Shown here piece after piece: positions 24,701 through 28,277 of a stretch of 28,277 nt of DNA. Both the position numbers and the translations under genes were made by a program. Source of the DNA: Lachnospiraceae bacterium. Its GTDB lineage: Bacteria; Bacillota_A; Clostridia; Lachnospirales; Lachnospiraceae. The stretch's first letter is position 1, and every line of letters starts with the position of its first letter. The stretch is taken from assembly GCA_017621115.1 (NCBI GenBank), contig JAGATU010000050.1, positions 1 to 28,277 of the forward strand, in the 5' to 3' direction. The notes beneath the pieces were generated by a model that did not search any database, had not been told where the DNA came from, and saw only the letters and a program-made list of their open reading frames with translations.

Positions 24701-27181
24701 AACAACTCTCTGGTCGTCCGGTGCTCCTGCATAATCATCAGATAACTTCGCCCAGAATTCAACCTTATATTCAGGACTTCTGTTTAAATCACCACCTGCT
24801 TCAATAGCTGCTGTGATATCCTGTGCAAAGAACTCATGTCTTGCATCAGTAGTTCCTTCTAACCAGGAAGCATCTCTGTCAATCACACCGTATGTGTTAA
24901 TATCATCAAAAATTGCTGTTTCTGCTGTTTCTGCCTTAATTACAGATTTTGAAGTACCCATTCCCCATACGGAAAGGTCTTCTTCTGCAAAATAAGGATT
25001 CTTAATAATATTGTCACCATAGAATACTTCTTCGTCGTCTTCTTCGGCTTCTTCTGTATATCCCCAACCTGTTGTGTGGAATGTTACACTGTCAAAAGTA
25101 ATATCGAAGTCTTCCCAAATAGCATCACCCGGTCTGCATGACATAAGACCAAAATATCTTGTAGCATCAAATTCATCCAAATTATCCGAATTTTCTACTA
25201 CTACAGGCTTACCGTAAGACACTTTACCTGTGCTTGGCCAATCGCCTGCGAATCCATCTTCTGTATAGAACTTATATGCAGTCACTCCTGCATTCTCTGA
25301 AGCAGTATTAAATGTAACCTTATGTACCTTAGAAGTATCAATCTCTTTTGGAATTTCAAAGAATACTTCCTGATAATTGGAAGTAAATCCTAATGTTAAT
25401 GCACCTGTTGAGCCATCAACACTCTTTGCCACTCCACCGTTTTTACTTTCTTTCAATTCATTGAATGTATAAGTCTTATTAATTTCTAAATTATCAATAG
25501 AATCAGCAACCGTAAATTTAACTCCGCTAACTCTAATTGTATTTCCGCCATCACCCAAATTCATAATACCAAAGGACAAAAATTCACCTGATGGAGAAAT
25601 ACTGTTTGTATAATTTACCTGAGCTTCTCCGGAACCGGTTGCAGTCGGATACAATTTAATTGTAACTCCGCTTCCGTCCGTAAGTAATAAATCGACTTTC
25701 TTTACTTTAGCAGGGTCGATTGCATCCGGTAACTTATAGAATGTTTCCTGATACTGTCCGTTATATTCTGCTTTTAATTCACCGCCATCACCTACAGTTA
25801 AAGTAACACCGTATGAATTCACATTTTCCAGATCTTTAAAGTTATAGATAACTTCTACTCTTTCTACATTTCCGTCATCAACCGCTTCACTGGTCTCAAA
25901 TGTAATTCCGGAAATTGTCATTTCAATCACTTCATCGCTTGGATCAGATGAGAAATTAGAAGTAATTGCTATATACATTAAATCCGCCTTTGTATCTCCT
26001 GCAGGCACCAAAGTAGTATTGCCATATGATACATCTGTCTGCGCATTCCATGGATCAGTATTATACTGTTCCTCGGTAAATGTCTTATATCCAAAAGAAC
26101 CGGCATTATCCGATGTTACATTAAATGTAATCTTATCAATTGCTAATCCGCTCAATTCAGCCGGTACTGCCATGAAAAGAGTTTTCCAGTTTCCCGCAAA
26201 TGTTAACTTTGTGTCTCCATTTTCTGCTTCACTTACTGTTATATCGCTCGTGCTTGCAACACCCAACTGCGCCAATGTATATGTTCCGTCAGCATTTTCT
26301 CCCGCGTCCGGATCCTGTTCCTGGGAAGGTTCTTTCGCTTCTCCGCATTTAAAGCTGATTCCGGAAATGGACATTGTTACAGATTCCGGAGCTTCTTCTT
26401 CCGATAATTCTTCCGGATAACATGACATAATAGCCAAATATGTTAATTCCGCATTTGTATCTTCTTTTGGAATCACTACAGCATTACGATACATAATATC
26501 TGTCTGTGAAGCCCATTTATCTGCATATGTTTCTGCTGTATATGTTTTGAATGCAAACCAATCTGCATTACCAGATGTTACATTAAATGTAATCTTTTCA
26601 ATTGCTAATCCCGCTAATTCAGAAGGAACCTTTACAAACACAGATGCATAGTTACCACTAAAGGTAATGTCCGTAACTCCATCCACTGTCTCTCCAATTG
26701 AAGGTCCACCGGATTCTACTGTTAAAGAATCAAATGAATATGTTGTACCCTCACCGGATGCAGTTGTAGACGCAACAGAAGTATCAACAGTATTTGTTAC
26801 TGCCGGCTGTGTCTGTTTTATATTCTCTTGTACTTCATTGGAACTAACTGTCTGAGATGTACTTTGATCCGTCGTTTGAGTCGACGTCTGGTTTATCGTT
26901 TCACTTGATTGTTGAACTGATGTCTGAGTTGTTTCTTGAGTAGTCTGCAGATTTGAAGACTGATTCAAATCTGTTGTTGGTGTTACTTCTTGATTAATCG
27001 TTTCACCATTTGTCTGTCCGCCTGTCGTCTCGATTGGTGTCTCTGACGTAGACGTTTCTGTTTGTGTTTTGGTAGATGTTGCTTCTTCGGCATGAACCGT
27101 TATCGTGCCAAACGAGACACTCGATAACATAAATACCGCCGCCAGCATACCTGCCAGTAACCGTTTTGTTCTTTTTTTCAT
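21731..27181 (-). CDS. Surface-anchored multimodular GH10 endo-beta-1,4-xylanase (1816 aa)
   Basis: Order of parts: signal peptide 1-31 (basic start, hydrophobic core, VHA-E); T/S/Q-rich linker 32-147; four related beta-rich modules at about 148-280, 300-432, 445-560 and 570-704; CBM22/CBM4-like module about 720-918 (DNIIKNPYFAEEDLSVW); GH10 barrel about 930-1310; two CBM9-like modules about 1318-1450 and 1455-1645; PEKP-type linker 1650-1745; hydrophobic helix 1788-1810 ending RKRKGI. GH10 acid/base E1088 (WDVVNEAM) and nucleophile E1211 (MTELDVK) are present, with HVLVWHSQTPEWF and GGITMWG motifs. It should bind and cut xylan outside the cell while tethered to the membrane. The four N-terminal modules recall the xylan-binding module (CBM86) described from a Roseburia xylanase; I infer this from memory and cannot confirm it. 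GGAG lies seven bases before the ATG. It is monocistronic. Confidence 0.95.
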   Translation of the reverse strand: MKKRTKRLLAGMLAAVFMLSSVSFGTITVHAEEATSTKTQTETSTSETPIETTGGQTNGETINQEVTPTTDLNQSSNLQTTQETTQTSVQQSSETINQTSTQTTDQSTSQTVSSNEVQENIKQTQPAVTNTVDTSVASTTASGEGTTYSFDSLTVESGGPSIGETVDGVTDITFSGNYASVFVKVPSELAGLAIEKITFNVTSGNADWFAFKTYTAETYADKWASQTDIMYRNAVVIPKEDTNAELTYLAIMSCYPEELSEEEAPESVTMSISGISFKCGEAKEPSQEQDPDAGENADGTYTLAQLGVASTSDITVSEAENGDTKLTFAGNWKTLFMAVPAELSGLAIDKITFNVTSDNAGSFGYKTFTEEQYNTDPWNAQTDVSYGNTTLVPAGDTKADLMYIAITSNFSSDPSDEVIEMTISGITFETSEAVDDGNVERVEVIYNFKDLENVNSYGVTLTVGDGGELKAEYNGQYQETFYKLPDAIDPAKVKKVDLLLTDGSGVTIKLYPTATGSGEAQVNYTNSISPSGEFLSFGIMNLGDGGNTIRVSGVKFTVADSIDNLEINKTYTFNELKESKNGGVAKSVDGSTGALTLGFTSNYQEVFFEIPKEIDTSKVHKVTFNTASENAGVTAYKFYTEDGFAGDWPSTGKVSYGKPVVVENSDNLDEFDATRYFGLMSCRPGDAIWEDFDITFDSVTFHTTGWGYTEEAEEDDEEVFYGDNIIKNPYFAEEDLSVWGMGTSKSVIKAETAETAIFDDINTYGVIDRDASWLEGTTDARHEFFAQDITAAIEAGGDLNRSPEYKVEFWAKLSDDYAGAPDDQRVVEFAPYIVTEQDGAVYLGASYSSQLSGNLSQTLTVGEWTKFSGTFKVSHQGTIQQVVIRVVEQGTLYGDISAGAECVKGDYYITGVSMTEMFKPETTIESDIPNWKDAITGAFGDDAIAGTCLGSGTITYDYLQELAKKHFNAITFENEMKPDITLGQNPTFDENGELTYNFNVADRMLAQIKEWNDADPDDNINFRIRGHVLVWHSQTPEWFFHEDYDANKPYVTPEVMNARMEHYIAAVFNHYEEAGYSNMFYGWDVVNEAMSDSTGKPRMASENSSWAAVYGDKSNEYIINAFRYANKYAPDHIELYYNDYNDSNEPKASGIAELVAEITAHENDAEYPTRIDGVGMQAHHNFADPTVGQIKSAINKYLDALGEGGTVQMTELDVKRSSTYDGSAASLKTEHDKQAWRFKEIFDAYRDIEAEKPGAVGGITMWGITDETSWLQSQGTVGGGSTGGTHAPLLFYIDNYVATAKPAFYAFFDEHVSNLAPMIQSVTVMQQMEEGNFDIAKSYAIANTATFAPMWTDDGLVVKVNVTDATNDGAADNVTVYIDESGSKSEGEYAVATVARNAEGVTSTDSGYEAVITIPMTAGSAKTFSMDIAVDNNGDVSVFNDKKGTHTTSSQYYAEAIMKPYAVIATGTVTVDAEYDEAWDNAKEIPLTIVQGAEASATVKTLWDTEYLYVYADIKDAALDATSSQVHEKDSLEVFIDENNAKADSYEADDKQYRVNYLNEQTFNGEKCVAENIVSAVKEVEGGYIVEAAYKWTDITPANGMEIGMEFQINDAKDGARIGTASWYDTSGNGWSSPSVFGTVLLSDGSDDNEEPVVPDEPEKPGKPEKPNKPEKPNKPEKPGKPDKDDKPGKPEKPAKPETPNKPVTPGQVNKPTPGTPATPEKPVKPEKAEKPAKPAAKETVKVEEDAVPLSDAESVIANEEEVYDEVVTSNIVDEEVPLAINNNKPKMALFMGVSAAVLACGAGCGIFIVRKRKGI
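22082..22213 (-). repeat. Proline/lysine tandem repeat (PEKPxK type) in the xylanase
   Basis: Residues 1657-1700 of the xylanase consist of repeated [P]-E-K-P-[GNA]-K units with the pattern recurring about every 6 residues (18 bases). It is a wall-spanning, extended linker between the binding modules and the membrane anchor. The repeated DNA could vary in copy number by slippage without shifting the frame. Confidence 0.85.
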
Positions 27182-27199
27182 TTTTCCTCTCCCTACATT

Positions 27200-27283
27200 T
27201 TATATTTTGGTAAGACCCCCTGATAAACTACCGGCTATTCCACTATGGCTGCTATTTCGCTCCCCTCGAAATAAAACCGTCAT
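27200..27283 (-). CDS. Possible 27-codon leader peptide ahead of the xylanase
   Basis: An ATG-to-TAA frame begins about nine bases after the predicted transcript start and ends 18 bases before the xylanase ATG. It encodes MTVLFRGERNSSHSG followed by IAGSLSGGLTKI, rich in Ser and Gly. An AAAGG lies only three bases before the ATG, a tight ribosome site. The 7-bp hairpin at 27253-27273 falls within it. Its position suggests a regulatory uORF or coupling to the xylanase start. It may equally be a chance frame in a structured leader. Confidence 0.3.
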   Translation of the reverse strand: MTVLFRGERNSSHSGIAGSLSGGLTKI

Positions 27284-27298
27284 ACGCCTTTGTTCTTA

Positions 27299-27328
27299 AA
27301 TATATACAAAACACTTCCTATATTTCAA
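27299..27328 (-). promoter_or_regulatory. Sigma-A-type promoter of the xylanase gene
   Basis: The minus strand has TTGAAA (27328-27323) and either TATATA (27306-27301, spacer 16) or TATATT (27304-27299, spacer 18). Transcription should start near 27292, giving a leader of about 110 nt. Confidence 0.6.
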
Positions 27329-27513
27329 CCCCTTTTTTTCAAGTCATTTTTGGTTAAACGACACACCTACTTTTTGCACAATTGTCCGGTTGATAATTTG
27401 TCTATTTTAACGGTAGGAAAACAATCATATAAAGCATTATTTATTTTGAAGTTCAAATATCCGGATAACCAAACATCTTTATAGTCAAACATTTATCCTT
27501 GAAAGGGGTATAA

Positions 27514-27549
27514 AAAATCCCTCAGAGAATTTCTTCTCCAAGGGATTTT
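27514..27549 (-). terminator. Rho-independent terminator of the carboxyltransferase gene
   Basis: Outer arms AAAATCCCT and AGGGATTTT (9 bp) and inner arms GAGAA and TTCTC enclose a TTTC loop with a small internal loop. On the minus strand TTTTTTAT follows. It is 33 bases after the stop codon at 27582. Confidence 0.88.
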
Positions 27550-27581
27550 ACCTACTCATTTATTAACTTATCTATAGTTAA

Positions 27582-28277
27582 TTATACAGGATATGCTCCG
27601 TTCTTTGTATCAGCCTGAGTCATATCAACTTTTTCCTGCTGAGCCTGACGATATTTGAAGAAATCAGTAGCAACCTGTGGGAATAAAGCGTAGGATAATA
27701 CGTCTTCATCCTGCTGCTTCCATTCTTTCATTTCTGCTTCTAATTTATCCATTTCATTAGCAATTAAATCAGCCGGACGACATGTAATTCTTTCTTCACC
27801 CGGAATAACCTTGTCAATAACTTCCTGACTCATTGGCTTAACTGTCTGGCCATATTCACCACGAAGAACAGCCTTCGTTTCCTTTGTAGCCATTTTGTAT
27901 CTTTCACCCATAAGTACGTTGAATACAGCCTGTGTACCAACGATCTGTGAGGAAGGAGTAACAAGTGGTGGCTCACCAAGGTCTTTACGAACTGCAGGGA
28001 TTTCCTTTAATACATCATAGTATCTGTCTTCTGCGTTCTGCTCTTTTAACTGGCTAACCATGTTAGAAAGCATTCCGCCCGGTACCTGATATAATAATGT
28101 CTTAATATCAACACCCATAACCTTTGGATTAAGTAATCCGCTTGCTAAGCACTCATCTCTGTATGGTCTGAAGTAATCAGCGATTTCTGCAAGTAAGTTC
28201 TGGTCAAATCCTGTGTCGTACTCTGTACCCTTGAATGTTTCAACCATAACTTCTGTTGCAGGCTGGCTTGTTCCTAA
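27582..28277 (-). CDS. oadA: Oxaloacetate decarboxylase alpha / pyruvate carboxylase B-type carboxyltransferase, C-terminal 231 residues
   Basis: The reading frame is open to the window edge, and its first visible residues, LGTSQPATEVMVETFKGTEY, match the GTSQPATE..VA.L.GT.YDTG motif inside the carboxyltransferase barrel of OadA/PycB. The gene therefore continues upstream; the internal ATG at 28247 is not its start. The rest (LLYQVPGGMLSNMVSQLKEQ, PPLVTPSSQIVGTQAVFNVL) is the conserved C-terminal domain of this family. The protein stops without a biotinyl domain or MKM motif, so biotin must be on a separate carrier protein. The family moves a carboxyl group between oxaloacetate or pyruvate and biotin; whether this one belongs to the Na+-pumping decarboxylase cannot be told here. 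It is followed by a clear terminator. Confidence 0.93.
   Translation of the reverse strand, partial: LGTSQPATEVMVETFKGTEYDTGFDQNLLAEIADYFRPYRDECLASGLLNPKVMGVDIKTLLYQVPGGMLSNMVSQLKEQNAEDRYYDVLKEIPAVRKDLGEPPLVTPSSQIVGTQAVFNVLMGERYKMATKETKAVLRGEYGQTVKPMSQEVIDKVIPGEERITCRPADLIANEMDKLEAEMKEWKQQDEDVLSYALFPQVATDFFKYRQAQQEKVDMTQADTKNGAYPV

Larger units (their letters stand above)
27182..27581. other. 400-base region between the carboxyltransferase and xylanase genes
   Basis: It holds, from right to left: the terminator of the carboxyltransferase gene (27514-27549), a spacer with the 10-bp palindrome TATCCGGATA (27458-27467) and a second CCGG-containing motif at about 27385-27397, the xylanase promoter (27299-27328), and a leader of about 110 nt. 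In the leader, a hairpin has arms TATTTCG and CGAAATA (27253-27273) and a purine loop AGGGGAG on the transcript. I recognise no known riboswitch class. Confidence 0.7.

Noticed and set aside
27182..27292. Known riboswitch (c-di-GMP-I, TPP, SAM, lysine and others) in the xylanase leader
   Set aside because: Checked for the conserved core motifs of these classes by eye and found none; the GGTA...TTACC pairing near the 3' end is too short to count.
27320..27375. cre (CcpA) site upstream of the xylanase, around GGTTAAACGACA
   Set aside because: The spacing between TG and CG is six bases, not the four required by the cre consensus.

Overview
The window looks like a chromosomal segment of a low-to-mid GC Firmicute of the class Clostridia, most likely an anaerobic, xylan-using gut member of the Lachnospiraceae (Roseburia/Agathobacter/Butyrivibrio type). 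This rests on AGGAGG-type ribosome sites, a clostridial-order Rnf operon (C-D-G-E-A-B), a cmk-ispH-S1 cluster, a CheR that implies chemotaxis, a separate carboxyltransferase subunit with no biotin domain, and a very large membrane-anchored GH10 xylanase. The assignment is inferred from gene content; no 16S gene or other marker is present.

Layout. 1-103: start of an unrecognised minus-strand gene with a good promoter. 292-2079: Xaa-Pro aminopeptidase (minus), divergent from citrate synthase (2247-3611, plus). Citrate synthase converges on threonine synthase (3681-5171, minus) across a shared hairpin. 5275-5892: secreted SleB-type cell-wall hydrolase. 6066-6875: a lone plus-strand gene for a protein with two AP2-like repeats around a degenerate HNH-like core, with its own promoter and terminator. 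6944-14019 (minus): a compact eight-gene run, rnfC-D-G-E-A-B followed by a membrane-anchored GH25 muramidase and an intracellular GH43 glycosidase. 14186-15289: divergent RNase H-fold exonuclease. 15339-21567 (minus): seven-gene run tetR-rpiR-FAD oxidoreductase-cmk-ispH-S1-cheR with short gaps or overlaps. 21731-27181 (minus): an 1816-residue multimodular xylanase preceded by a promoter, a leader of about 110 nt and a possible 27-codon leader peptide. 27582-28277: 3' part of an oxaloacetate decarboxylase/pyruvate carboxylase carboxyltransferase gene, cut by the window edge.

How it fits together. The cell would capture and cut xylan outside with the anchored GH10 enzyme, trim imported oligosaccharides inside with GH43, and recover energy from reduced ferredoxin with Rnf. 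Citrate synthase, threonine synthase and the biotin-dependent carboxyltransferase sit around the oxaloacetate node. The most unusual items are the four tandem N-terminal modules of the xylanase, its leader ORF and hairpin, the AP2/HNH-like orphan, the Cys-rich tail of RnfE, and the overlapping ispH/S1 pair. I found no CRISPR array, tRNA, rRNA, insertion sequence or prophage. A complete undescribed multi-gene system is not evident.
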